Shown here in pieces: positions 23,240-33,272 of a DNA stretch of 64,000 bases. This DNA comes from Doris montereyensis (lineage: Eukaryota; Mollusca; Gastropoda; Nudibranchia; Dorididae): the NCBI GenBank assembly GCA_037039925.1, contig JAXRKP010000546.1:57501-121500 (forward strand). The letters are read 5' to 3'. Position 1 is the stretch's first letter, and the number at the start of each line of letters is the position of its first letter. The notes under the pieces were generated by a model. It was not told where the DNA came from. It ran no database searches and saw only the letters and a program-made list of their open reading frames with translations. Made by a program: the position numbers and the translations under genes.

Positions 23240-25746
23240 AGCTGCCTGTTAGGCGTTCACAGATATGTTTTCTGTTGTACTGAAACGTACAAGACGTATG
23301 TGTTGTAGCAGGCCCACGTGAACATTTTTATAAATAGACGTCGGGGCCAGCGATAATGGCGGCATGAGAGCGATGAAGACAGGTCGTCTGGTCATTTTTG
23401 TCACAGCCTCCCATATACTTGTTGTAGTCCTTGACAAGCTGTGGCATGGTTATCTCAACCAGAGTACCATCTTTGTTCCTCCTGTTTGCCATGGTTATCT
23501 CAACCAGAGTACCATCTTTGTTTCTTCTGTTTGCCACGGTTATCTCAACCAGAGTACCATCTTTGTTCCTCCTGTTTGCCATGGTTATCTCAACCAGAGT
23601 ACCATCTTTGTTTCTTCTGTTTGCCATGGTTATCTCAACCAGAGTACCATCTTTGTTTCTTCTGTTTGCCATGGTTATCTCAACCAGAGTACCATCTTTG
23701 TTTCTTCTGTTTGCCATGGTTATCTCAACCAGAGTACCATCTTTGTTTCTTCTGTTTGCCATGGTTATCTCAACCAGAGTACCATCTTTGTTTCTTCTGT
23801 TTGCCATGGTTATCTCAACCAGAGTACCATCTTTGTTTCTTCTGTTTGCCATGGTTATCTCAACCAGAGTACCATCTTTGTTCCTCCTGTTTGCCATGGT
23901 TATCTCAACCAGAGTACCATCTTTGTTTCTTCTGTTTGCCATGGTTATCTCAACCAGAGTACCATCTTTGTTCCTCCTGTTTGCCATGGTTATCTCAACC
24001 AGAGTACCATCTTTGTTTCTTCTGTTTGCCATGGTTATCTCAACCAGAGTACCATCTTTGTTTCTTCTGTTTGCCATGGTTATCTCAACCAGAGTACCAT
24101 CTTTGTTTCTTCTGTTTGCCATGGTTATCTCAACCAGAGTACCATCTTTGTTTCTTCTGTTTGCCATGGTTATCTCAGCCAGAGTACCATCTTTGTTTCT
24201 TCTGTTTGCCATGGTTATCTCAGCCAGAGTACCATCTTTGTTTCTTCTGTTTGCCATGGTTATCTCAACCAGAGTACCATCTTTGTTTCTTCTGTTTGCC
24301 ATGGTTATCTCAACCAGAGCACCATCTTTGTTTCTTCTGTTTGCCATGGTTATCTCAACCAGAGTACCATCTTTGTCCCTCCTGTTTGCCATGGTTATCT
24401 CAACCAGAGTACCATCTTTGTTCCTCCTGTTTGCCACATTGTTTTGCGCCGTATCATGATAATTTGAAATAAAACTGATGGGCTTCCTATCCTGCCAGAT
24501 CATACACGTGATGCTGTCCTGACACAGATAATGACTTTCACCCGTGTAAGTTTTTAAATTTTCTTCAAGGATTTTGCGAAGAGTTTTCTATTCTATAGAA
24601 GAGTTCCAACAACACCAGTGTTCAGTTCATTCAGTAAATATTTCGCCAGAGTTACCGAATTGTAATACTGGTCCATGATGAGGATATGCGATCTGTCCTC
24701 CATCCCACATGATGTCAAGAGATGAACGACAGTATTTCCCACGACGCCTAGGTCTTTTATAGCCATTGGTGCTACCCCAATGTAGATTTCAGCATTGAGA
24801 ACATAGCCTGTCTCGCCTTCACACAGAAGAAAAGATTTGATACCCCATTTTGTAGGTTTATCCTCCATGTATTGCTTGATTCCAAGCCGATTCTTCGTTG
24901 GTATCATCTCCTCGTCTAGGCTCAGGTGTTGCCTTGGCTGGTAATAATGACGAAATTTGGGAACAGATAATCAATAACCTTGTAGATTTTGTCAGTTTTG
25001 TGAACATTTGTATCCTCCTTGTCAATCACATGTAGAAAAGTCCAGAGGGCCAAGAATTTATCCAGCGTCATGACGTTACGAAACCGGGGAGTAAATCCAA
25101 CAAAATCAGTTTCTTCATTTCCCCAGTAATCCCGATAGCTCGGCTTCACACACAAATACTCTATATATATTCTCAGTCCAATAAAGGCTTTCATTTCTTG
25201 AACTGAGGCATCCTTGAAATTCTTTGCATGGTAAGAATTTGGCTCTTTAAGCGCACTTGATGAGCACGGAGATTCGTCTTTTTCTGTCAAATTCTACCAG
25301 AAATCAGCTTCCACAAACAAGGAAAGAAATTCTAAACACGAACTGTCTTCTGTGATAGAATCAGGAAGGTTCACTGGCCCTTTCCCATCTTCATCGAAGT
25401 TTAGATCTAGAATAGTTGGTGCTACAAAGTCTCTAGTCCAACCCTCATCACCACCAACATCTCCCCCACCAGTTGTTTGAGAGACACGCCCCCTACCTCC
25501 AACACTAGGCCTAACACTCAGTCTAGATCTAGATCTAGCATCAGGTGCAAGATTCTCATCACCCAATTCTCCATTGTCTGTGTCACTTTTGCTATAACTA
25601 GACACATCATATTCCTGCAGAAATTCTGCCTCATCTGAGTCAGACTCGGCCAAAATATCCATCACCTGTTGAATAGTGAAGAGCACTGATCGAGCCCTTT
25701 TTCCTGTTGAGGTACTCTGTTCATCAATTGCACGTTTCATGGTCAA
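23240..25746 (-). pseudogene. piggyBac A transposase, N-terminus and DDE core
   Basis: It begins at Met 25746 with an acidic N-terminus (ILAESDSDEAEFLQEYDV), then an NLS-like and Ser/Asp-rich stretch. In a second frame (25290-24922) comes QEMKAFIGLRIYIEYLC, the conserved entry to the DDE domain. At about 24.92-24.59 kb HLSLDEEMIPTKN carries the first catalytic Asp and HILIMDQYYNSVTLAKYLL the second. From 24503 the frame reads WQDRKPISFISNYHD, then a 22-copy 15-residue repeat, then VKDYNKYMGGCDKNDQ with the third catalytic Asp and FSTTENISVN. Frameshifts near 25290, 24910, 24590 and 23330 break it. Family length would be about 560 residues without the repeat. Confidence 0.8.
23444..24435. repeat. 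22-copy 45-bp in-frame minisatellite in piggyBac A
   Basis: The unit CATGGTTATCTCAACCAGAG + TACCATCTTTGTTTCTTCTG + TTTGC recurs every 45 bases without length change for about 990 bases. On the minus strand it encodes the 15-residue unit NRRNKDGTLVEITMA. Copies differ only by T/C at a few sites (TTTCTTCTG or TTCCTCCTG) and rare changes such as CAGCC or AGCACC. One copy is what a piggyBac would need between the NYHD and DYNKYMGG blocks, so the array is a multiplied coding segment. All three frames of the opposite strand are also open, a by-product of the unit. Confidence 0.97.
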
Positions 25747-25969
25747 TTTTTATTCAAATTTCTTCAAAACAGCCGCTCAAATCTTTCACAAGGGAGCAGA
25801 CATTTGCAAAGGCCTAATCACGCACTAAATGCGAGATTTGACTGTGATTGGTTGGTTATTTTTAGTTCGTTTTCACGTGCTAACCCAAATACCAAAAATT
25901 CGGTAACTCGGCATATGGGGCTGATAAGGAAGTACCGAAAATTCGTTAACTCGGTTTGGTAGGGTTAAA

Positions 25970-26008
25970 GGGGGGAGGGGGAGGGGGAGGGATGGGGATG
26001 GGGGTCCC
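25970..26008 (+). other. G-run tract next to piggyBac A end
   Basis: GGGGGGAGGGGGAGGGGGAG followed by GGATGGGGATGGGGGT gives at least six runs of three or more G, enough for a G-quadruplex, immediately outside the TTAA at 25965. This is seen in sequence; function is unknown. Confidence 0.7.
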
Positions 26009-26009
26009 G

Positions 26010-27516
26010 AAAAGGCAGTTTTACCACAAATGGGACAAAACTCTTTTGAAATGATACCGGCCTAACCTTCAACACATGGGCTGTATCATAAAAGCCCGAA
26101 ATTCGTCTAAAGTATAACAAGTTGGTACACATTTTAATTACCACAAAATACTCTATCGGAAAAATCTTCTTTTGGTGAATTATTGTCAATATTAGTTAAC
26201 CCGTTACACCCTAAGCACTAGACAGAAATCACTAGACCGTTACAGGAAATCAAGTCCTAGATCCTAAGCAAAGGCAAATAAAGCCAGGAAAACCATTCAC
26301 ATGGGTCCAACATTTTTTTTTTAGATAGCTTTGTATTATGATTCTACAGGTTTTTCTGAACATTTAGCTATTAATTTGAAGTTCCTATCCATCAAAGTTT
26401 CTGAGATGACGATTTGTATTAAGGAGGGTGTGGACAGTCAGAACGGAGGAAAATTGGCCTCAAAGTTTGTGCAATATTTTTATCCATTGAAGGGTAATAA
26501 AACAAATGTGGCACACTATATTTAAATCACAGTAAGTGGCGTATAGACCTGTATGCCTCTTTCGAGAATACATAAAGGAGATAATCATATACGTCTCTTT
26601 TCGTAAAACGTACATATAACAATTATATTCAAGCTAGTGATACGCCACTTTGGGAGAACATAGATCTTCATCTCGGCTTTCAGAAACAAATAATGACTCA
26701 ATACCTGAAAAATAGCCCCTACGTGAGATGGGCGACAAATTAATTGAAGATTTCTAAACCATGAATTCATGAATGCGATGTAAACAAAGCTGAGGTTCGA
26801 GGACGGGAAGGGTGAAGAAAGTTGTCTCGATAAAAGGATTGAAAATACTCACCATCACTGGATTCCTCTTCATTGTAGCTTGAGTCATTCTCTGATTCAT
26901 TTCTTTCACCAAAATAATCATCAAAGGCTTGCTGATACGCATCTCAGAGTCCGTAACATTTAGATTCAACAAACGAGCTAATGATTTCGCTGATTATCAC
27001 AGGGCATCGCCATGTTTAACAAGAAGTGGGATGAAGTTCAATGTCGGGTCGATGGTCAAGTTTTACAATAATTTATTACCCTTTTTAATCTGATATCAAA
27101 ATATTGTATATTAAATCTAAATTAGATTTATTAATTCAACTAAAGATGCAAAAATGAAAACAAACGATATATTTTTCAGCCCGATATCAATGTCTAAAGT
27201 TTGAAATCATTTTTTCATCGAAACATTCCAGGAAGCATATTATTTTGGATGCGCACTACATTGTGTCAAACTGTATGTATGTGTAGTTGATTTCTGCGTA
27301 GACTATACACACTGACCTTTCCATTGATATGTAATATGTAGGGATCGTCTCAAAATGTCTTTATGGTATCTCAATCAGAAAGAGAGAGATGAGTCTGGTT
27401 TCTCGACCATAAACAACTGTATTTGTTTTTTTTTAATCATAAGGGTGGTGCTAAAAACAGTTAAAATTAAAGTATATCTAGTTTAAAGTTAGTTTACTCA
27501 TTTTGATAACTGAAAG
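26010..27516. other. No gene established between piggyBac A and B
   Basis: The only suggestive piece is at about 26860-26950, minus strand, where QAFDDYFGERNESENDSSY with an acidic run ends at a GTGAGT donor-like site. It could be a first exon or an old transposase N-terminus, but nothing joins it. The rest is AT-rich without recognised content. Confidence 0.35.
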
Positions 27517-27520
27517 TTAA

Positions 27521-29736
27521 CCCATAGACTACCAGTGTTTACATCAGAAATCATAGCCTGATTACCGGACAAAGGGGCATAACTCCACTTCAAGTTGTAA
27601 CTGCTATATTAAAAAAATTAATTACTAATCACACGTTCAACACAAAAATATGATTTTAACATCACTGTGTAAAGCACGAAACAGGCTTTGATTTCATATA
27701 TAACATAGTGCACTTTGTAAATAAAGAATATGAGAAATAAATTATCAAATAATTTTTTTAATGATTTTCACACCATTTTCATCACTCTGTCACACTCAAT
27801 TCAATGTTTGTTTAGTTTTTTTAGTTCCTCATGAAACTGCCCAAAGCATAGTTCATCACAAAGATGTGTGTTGCATGCTACACATCCAAACACAGTCTCG
27901 GGTCGCTTTCCAGATGCTGTGCGCACATCTTTTCTTCTACACATAAAGCATTGTCTTTTTCTGCCTGGGAGTCGCATGCGGCTATGCTTGTTGGGCACTA
28001 AATTAAATCCTCCTGGTGCTGGGCCAGTCTCTCTTGGTCTCTTTAAATTTCCAACACCTTTCATGAGAGATCTGGCAACTTCCAGGTGGAACTGAAAGTG
28101 TGTAAAGTCTTTAAGGCGCGACAGCAGGCAGGGCATGTTTTTGTACAGATTGTATCCGTTGATGAGGCACACTTCAACCAAACACCAAAAGCAGCTCCTC
28201 CACCACTTGTAGCTTTTCCTCCCGACAGGGTAGTAGGACCTGAGTTGATCCAATAAATCCACTCCTGCCATATTGTTGTTGTATGCCAAGACTGGCAAAG
28301 GAATTTCTTTATTGAGAATGCCCTCTTTGGTGCGGCGCTCGGCAGAACCCATTCTCGGTGTTGAATTAGTGGAAATGAGAGAAACAGGTCTCTTATCTCT
28401 CCAGAAGCAGGCAACGATGTTCCCCACTTGTCTCATGAGACAATGTCCTTTTGGGATGTTGCCTTTTAGGTCTTTGGCTAGGGTTTCCGATTTGTGCGGA
28501 TCGTTGCGCACGAATAAGTGTTCTTGTCAAATAAATCCTTGGCAAGACACACAGAGGCAAAGAAATTGTCAAAGTACACATGACCGTACTTGTAGAAGTG
28601 TCGTGAAGCAAGTCACATGACGATGTCATAACCTAAACCGTTAGGAGAAGAGGGAGTATCCGCTTTTCCAGTATGAAAAGCAAATTCGGTAAGAAAGCCA
28701 TTTGACGCATCGCAACAACACCACACTTTGACTCCCCACGGGTTTGGCTTGTCTTTCATGTATTGTTTGAAATACAGACGTCCTTGGAAAGGGATCATGG
28801 CTTCGTCAACACTCAAGGCCACACCGGGGACGTATGAGGTTTGACAAGCTTTCAGTACAGTATCCATGTTTTGTCGAATTTTATGCAATGGGTGGTAGCC
28901 TGGCTGGTTAGGAGGAATGAACTGTTCCCTGTCTGCCAGGTGTGACATGACATCAGCAACAGCAGGAACATGCAGAAGGGGATCTGGTGACCAGTAAAAG
29001 GAATATGCTGGCAATTTGTGAATGCCAAAACATGTTGACATAGATGTAGTGAGATATGTCATCTCTTGTGACAGGCTTGAATGATGCTGGAGCCTGACGC
29101 TGAGCCGCATACAGATTTGTTTGTTCTGCAGCTAATGTGAACAGTGACTCAGGGAAAAATAAATGAAAAAAATCAATTGGCTTGCATTCATGATTCAGAT
29201 TCAGATTCAGATCCAAAAGATCTTGATTTGGTCCAGGGCGAGAAGTAAATAGTTCAAGTTCAACATCTTTCAGTGTTGAACTCCAAGGAAATTCATCTCG
29301 TAGGTCTTCTTGATTATCATCTGAATCCGTTTCAGAGGTGTGATCTTCATTAGGTTATCGGCATTGGCGCCATGGGTAGAACTAGATCCAGATCTGTGAT
29401 CTAAACCATCGCCTAGCTCATCACCATCGAATTCAATGTCGCTTTCATCATCAATATTACCTTCTTCTGCATCAACTGAGTTTTCAAACGGTACATTTTG
29501 AGTCCCAGAGATAAGATTTGACATAAAATTAAATTGAAGGCCGTCTTCGAAAAATCGTAGCTCACAATCTACTGAAGATAATCGCACGCGGTAAAGGGAA
29601 AATGAAAGAAGAATTCTTCGGCTACAATAACGTCACTTCCGTTAGGTTACATCGCGCACGAAGGCGACAGTGGCGTCGTCGGGCGATTCGGTACAGAACC
29701 ATCGCGGGCGATGTAGGGGATATGGTAGCCTATCGG
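27521..29736 (-). mobile_element. piggyBac-like transposon B (both ends, TTAA target)
   Basis: Left tip CCCATAGACTACCA follows TTAA (27517-27520). The right tip, read inward on the other strand, is CCGATAGGCTACCA next to TTAA (29737-29740), 12 of 14 positions identical. At 2.2 kb it is the length of a compact complete piggyBac element. The tips differ from those of element A, so it is a separate family. Confidence 0.85.
27801..29587 (-). pseudogene. piggyBac B transposase, frameshifted
   Basis: The acidic N-terminus (DDESDIEFDGDELGDGLD) starts near 29587. The DDE region begins with FGIHKLPAYSFYWSPD and DVMSHLADREQF. LSVDEAMIPFQGRLYFKQYM near 28.83 kb has the first catalytic Asp, HVYFDNFFASV near 28.58 kb the second, and YNNNMAGVDLLDQLRSYY near 28.25 kb the third. 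The tail carries CFMCRRKDV ... FGCVACNTHLCDELCFGQFH, a cross-brace Cys/His domain, and stops at 27801. A TGA after GYDIVM (28.62 kb) and at least three frame changes inactivate it. This is the best-preserved piggyBac of the window and shows what elements A and F lacked before their repeats expanded. Confidence 0.85.
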
Positions 29737-29999
29737 TTAAGATGTTCAAGTGCAATTTACTGTCAATATCTCAAATTAAATTTTTTTAATCATCTTTGAG
29801 ACAACCCATCTCAAAAGTAAACCCAGCGATATCCGGACGAAAATCCTGGCTCGCCACACATATTTCCCATTGATCAATCTGATTGATTTTAATCTAAAAA
29901 AATGCACAGATAATTAAACTTTCAATTGAGTACAAACATTTACAACATAAAACAAAAATAGCACCGAAAAAAAAATTCATGAAAGTGAAATTCCAAAAT

Positions 30000-30195
30000 A
30001 TTTCTTCATTTTTACACCAGATGACATGTATATGGAATTTTCCACATTTTGTAATTGTTCATGGTAGCTGGTAAAGCATCTTCTTTTACACAAATGAATG
30101 TTGCACAGTTGACAGCCAAAAACTGTTTCAATTGAACGCCACTTTTAGTTTTTGATTTGATTCAAAAGCAGCACCGCTTCTTCCTCTGAGGCACA
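30000..30195 (-). pseudogene. piggyBac C transposase, C-terminal tail
   Basis: Minus-strand SIETVFGCQLCNIHLCKRRC continues with FTSYHEQ and a stop near 30000. It aligns with the tail of element B (ETVFGCVACNTHLC), so it is the Cys-rich end of a related transposase. The N-terminal part of what is probably the same element is at 31950-32122, with a gypsy fragment between. Confidence 0.65.
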
Positions 30196-30700
30196 TGGAT
30201 CAAACTGTGTTTGGTTGTAAAGGGGGCAGCCATTCCATTGGTCATTGATGGCTTGTCATCTGTATGGACCTTAAATGATGATCCAAACTGTGTTTGGTTG
30301 TAAAGGGGCAGCCATTCCATTGGTCATTGATGGCTTGTCATCTGTATGGACCTTAAATGATGATCCAAACTGTGTTTGGTTGTAAAGGGGGCAGCCATTC
30401 CATTGGTCATTGATGGCTTGTCATCTGTATGGACCCTAAATGATGATCCAAACTGTTTGCTTGTAAAGGGGGCAGCCATTCCATTGACCATTGATGGCTT
30501 GTGATCTGTATGGACCCTAAATGATGATCCAAACTGTGTTTGGTTGTAAAGGGTAGCCATTCCATTGACCATTGATGGCTTGTGATCTGTATGGACCCTA
30601 AATGATGATCCAAACTGTGTTTGGTTGTAAAGGGGCAGCCATTCCATTGGTCATTGATAGCTTGTCGTCTGTATGGACCCTAAATGATGATCCAAAGATG
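30195..30700. repeat. Six-copy ~82-bp minisatellite from gypsy RNase H coding
   Basis: Units from CAAACTGTGTTTGGTTGTAA through GGGGCAGCCATTCCATTG and GGCTTGTCATCTGTATGGAC to CCTAAATGATGATC repeat about six times, with 79-83 base spacing. On the minus strand each unit contains FGSSFRVHTDHKPSM. TDHKP is the conserved RNase H motif of Ty3/gypsy pol (its Asp is catalytic). So the unit is a multiplied piece of the gypsy RNase H domain that ends at this point. Confidence 0.9.
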
Positions 30701-30709
30701 TAAATGTGA

Positions 30710-31715
30710 AAATAGTCACACGCTCAAGTGATTGCGAGAGCTTCACGTTCCGTTTGCGAATACCTTTGTTCAGTTGAGGTGAGGGGACGACTCGCGAACT
30801 GTATGATGCGACCTTCTTGAACAAGTACTGCGGATATTCCTACAGGACTACCATTTGTATAAATGTCTTGATTTCTTTGGGGTCAAAGTATGCCAGTGTG
30901 ATTGCTTCGCTTAGTGTAGTTTTCAGCATGGTGTATGCTGTTTTATGTTTTTCTGTCCATTCCCATGGAACGTTCTTCTTTGTGAGTTGTCGTAGCTCAT
31001 GTGTGAGTAATGTGTAGTGTGGAATATGATGTGCACCACAGAAATTGATCATTCCGAGTAAGCTCGCACCTCGGATGCATTGGTGGGCATTGGAAGTTCT
31101 AGGATGGCTTTGATCTTTTCATTACAAGGTGTAATACCATTTTCACCAAATGTGTGTCCAAGAAATTTGAGTGATTTTTTGTTTGATTTTGCATTTCTCC
31201 CCATTGATGGTGAGTCCCTTTTCACGCAAGCGCTGTAACAACGCACGCAGGTTTATGTCATGTTCCTGTTGAGAACATCCATAGCATAGGATGTCATCAC
31301 TGATGTTGATGACTCCTTTGAGACCTGAGAGTGCTTGACGGATCTGTTCCTGGAATATTTCGCTTGCGGAGTTTACGCCAAAGAACAGACGGCGATAGCG
31401 GTACAACCCTTTATGTGTCGCAAATGTGGTGATGTACCTTGCTTCTTCATCCAGTTCCATCTGGTTATATCCCTGGTTGAGGTCCAGTTTGCTGAATAGG
31501 TTTGCTCCTGACAGCTCTGTTTTTAACTCATCTACTGTAGGTGTAGCGTGACGTTCACGTTTAATGGCTTTATTTGCAGAGCGCAGGTCTATGCATACAC
31601 GGACTTTTCCGGGTTGTGTCGGTTTTGGGACGACAACGACTGGGGACACCCATGGTGTTGGACCTGAGGCTTTTCTATGATTCCTGGTTTTATATCTTTC
31701 TCTAGCTGTGCGTCA
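30710..31715 (-). pseudogene. gypsy reverse transcriptase-RNase H, broken
   Basis: KDIDAQLEKDIKPGIIEK precedes SPVVVVPKPTQPGKVRVCID, then LFSKLDLNQGYNQMELDEEA and FFGVNSASEIFQEQI, all RT landmarks of Ty3/gypsy. The catalytic box appears as NISDDILCYG, keeping the DD pair but with Ser for the usual Val/Ala-type residue. LGHTFGENGITPCNEKI and WTEKHKTAYTMLK follow, then VQEGRIIQFASRPL and YSQTEREALAIT of RNase H. Frame changes near 31670, 31150, 31050 and 30840 and a stop after EALAIT show decay. Confidence 0.85.
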
Positions 31716-31875
31716 ATGTCTTTGCGTACATGGAATGCTACACGACGGTTCTATGGAATGCTACACGACGGTTCTATGGAATGTACACTACTATAATAAT
31801 ACGGTTCTATGGAATGGTACACGACGGTTCTATGGAATGCTACACGACGGTTCTATGGAATGCTACACGACGGTA
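31715..31875. repeat. 23-bp minisatellite from gypsy pol coding
   Basis: GGAATGCTACACGACGGTTC + TAT repeats about six times, one unit altered by a CACTACTATAATAATACG insert. On the minus strand it encodes RRVAFHRT, exactly the RRxxFH junction that continues PVAQHY in the upstream gypsy frame and precedes VRKDIDAQL downstream. So a 23-base coding segment was multiplied in place; 23 is not a multiple of three, so the frame is lost. Confidence 0.88.
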
Positions 31876-31949
31876 GTGTTGTGCTACAGGTTGAACATTT
31901 TGGTCTATGTGTAGCTTGACTTTCGTATTGTGCAAGGGGCCTATATCTT

Positions 31950-32122
31950 CGAAGTCCAATTCAACATCACTTTCATTAATATCATCTTCAAAATCTTCCA
32001 CTTCCACAGGGCTTGAAACATTAGAAGAACTGGCCCCTTGAGTAAGATTTCTCAAGAAATTAAAAGCCATGTTTTCAAAAAATCGTAGTTCGCTTTGTAC
32101 TCGTGATATTTAGATGCCGTAA
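31950..32122 (-). pseudogene. piggyBac C transposase, acidic N-terminus
   Basis: Minus-strand SELRFFENMAFNFLRNLTQG then VEDFEDDINESDVELDFED parallels the N-terminus of element B (CELRFFEDGLQFNFMSNL ... DESDIEFDGDELG). The similarity shows that B and C belong to related families. It is cut off by the gypsy fragment at about 31949. Confidence 0.65.
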
Positions 32123-32232
32123 AGAGGAAACGAAAGTAGAACTCTTGTAGCTTCCTGTCAACACGTTTCCGGCAGGCTGTCTCTCAATTTTAAAGACTTA
32201 AATACCCGTTTTTACTATATGTCGATACTAAA

Positions 32233-32335
32233 CTATAGCGGGTGATACCGGGCGTTGCGGGATAATAGGCTATTGGGCAATACCGGGGCGTTACGGGATA
32301 ATATGCTATCGGGCGATACCGGGGGATACGGGAAG
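32233..32335. repeat. Short GC-rich tandem repeat at hAT truncation point
   Basis: Two to three copies of a 40-50 base unit containing GGGCGATACCGGG and CGGGATAATAGGCTAT sit exactly where the hAT coding region to the right ends. Confidence 0.8.
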
Positions 32336-32339
32336 TTAG

Positions 32340-33272
32340 TGGTTAACTCCACATTCTTCCTGGAATTGACGGCATTCCTTCTTCCTCTTGCTGCTTTTGT
32401 CCAAGAAAAGAAAATATCCACGTCCACAGTCAGTTCTTTGGTGGCTGTCTTTGCTGCCAAATGAAGTATATGGCAAGGGCAACCATTAATGTAGACCTCT
32501 GCATTCTGCTTATGGATGTGAGCAGAGACTCCATTGTGTACCCCAGTCATGACACTGGCATTGTCACAAGAAAAGGCTAGACAGTTGCTCCAACTAACTT
32601 TGTCTTCCTGCAGCTGCCTGTCGAGAACGTTAAATATATTTTCGCCAGTGGAAGCTCCATCACATGTCTTTAAAGTGACAAGATCTGTCACCACCTGCCT
32701 TTCCCTTTCATCAAATGTCCGCACAACTATTGGATAAAGGTGGCCAGACCCTCCATCATTAGAACCATCAGTGGCCAGGCTGAATGGCTGAGTCCTCATC
32801 CTTTCTACAGTGGCTGCTGAAATGCCCGTAGCCAGGCATTTAGTCACTGCGGCTGCCTTTGTCCGTGCACACGAAAATGTTTTGGCAATAGCGGAATCAG
32901 GAAACATTTTCTCAAATAAATCCGCTGCATGATCAGAAACAGCCATTGGTAGGTTGTGCTCAACAATGAACTTGTTAAATAACATCTCTGCCACCATTAC
33001 ACCCTGGTCCAAAGGCGTGCTTGCTGCAGAGAAGAAAGACGATACCGGTTTTTAATTTTGATTTTAGTTTGTCCATCTCTTGGTGCTTCTTACTTTTAAC
33101 ATGTCTTTCCACATCGTTTGCACCTCCCGATTTTATGGTAAACTCTGATTCACATAAAGTGCAGCGAGCATGATGGTCACCTAATTTTGACGACACAATT
33201 GAAGACCATGTTGCAGTGTATTCCTGTCGAAACTTTTGTTCAGCTCTGGGTCATTTTGCTGGTGGCGCCATG
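32340..33272 (-). pseudogene. BED-finger hAT transposase, N-terminal half
   Basis: Starting at Met 33272 (MAPPAK, then an in-frame stop), the minus strand encodes KFRQEYTATWSSIVSSKLGD and a BED finger with HHARCTLCESEF and DVERHVKSKKHQE (C-x2-C...H-x5-H). A second frame, 33012-32340, has FSLATDGSNDGGSGHLYPIV and SCDNASVMTGVHNGVSAHI, the first catalytic Asp (TDGSND) and the DNA-binding entry of hAT transposases, then GCPCHILHLAAKTA. The region stops at SWTKAARGRR near 32.35 kb; the insertion domain and C-terminal dimerisation region are absent. The subfamily resembles the BED-type hAT lineage that gave rise to ZBED/SCAND-like host genes (family knowledge). Confidence 0.8.

Larger units (their letters stand above)
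19098..25964 (-). mobile_element. piggyBac-like transposon A (both ends, TTAA target)
   Basis: TTAA at 19094-19097 is followed by CCCTACCAGACC. At the other side GGTTTGGTAGGG ends at 25964 and is followed by TTAA at 25965-25968. The CCCTACCA inverted tips and TTAA duplication are diagnostic of piggyBac elements. Near the right end, ATTCGGTAACTCGG and ATTCGTTAACTCGG form a subterminal direct repeat. The 6.87 kb include a nested LINE (about 19625-23230) and a 1-kb internal minisatellite, so the original element was about 2.3 kb. Its transposase is on the minus strand. Confidence 0.9.
30196..31949 (-). mobile_element. Ty3/gypsy pol fragment inserted in piggyBac C
   Basis: Minus-strand pol coding runs from VKLHIDQNVQPVAQHYRRVA (about 31.93 kb) through the RT to RNase H (30.7 kb), where the 82-bp array begins. 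No LTR, gag or integrase is seen at either side, so it is an internal fragment. It separates the N-terminal (31950-32122) and C-terminal (30000-30195) pieces of piggyBac C. Confidence 0.75.

Noticed and set aside
23364..24472. Three long plus-strand frames over the 45-bp array
   Set aside because: Shadows of the minus-strand transposase repeat; the unit happens to lack stops in these frames.
26754..26972. Acidic minus-strand exon ending at GTGAGT
   Set aside because: A plausible donor exists, but no acceptor-bearing partner exon or homology was found, so it is only mentioned in the region note.
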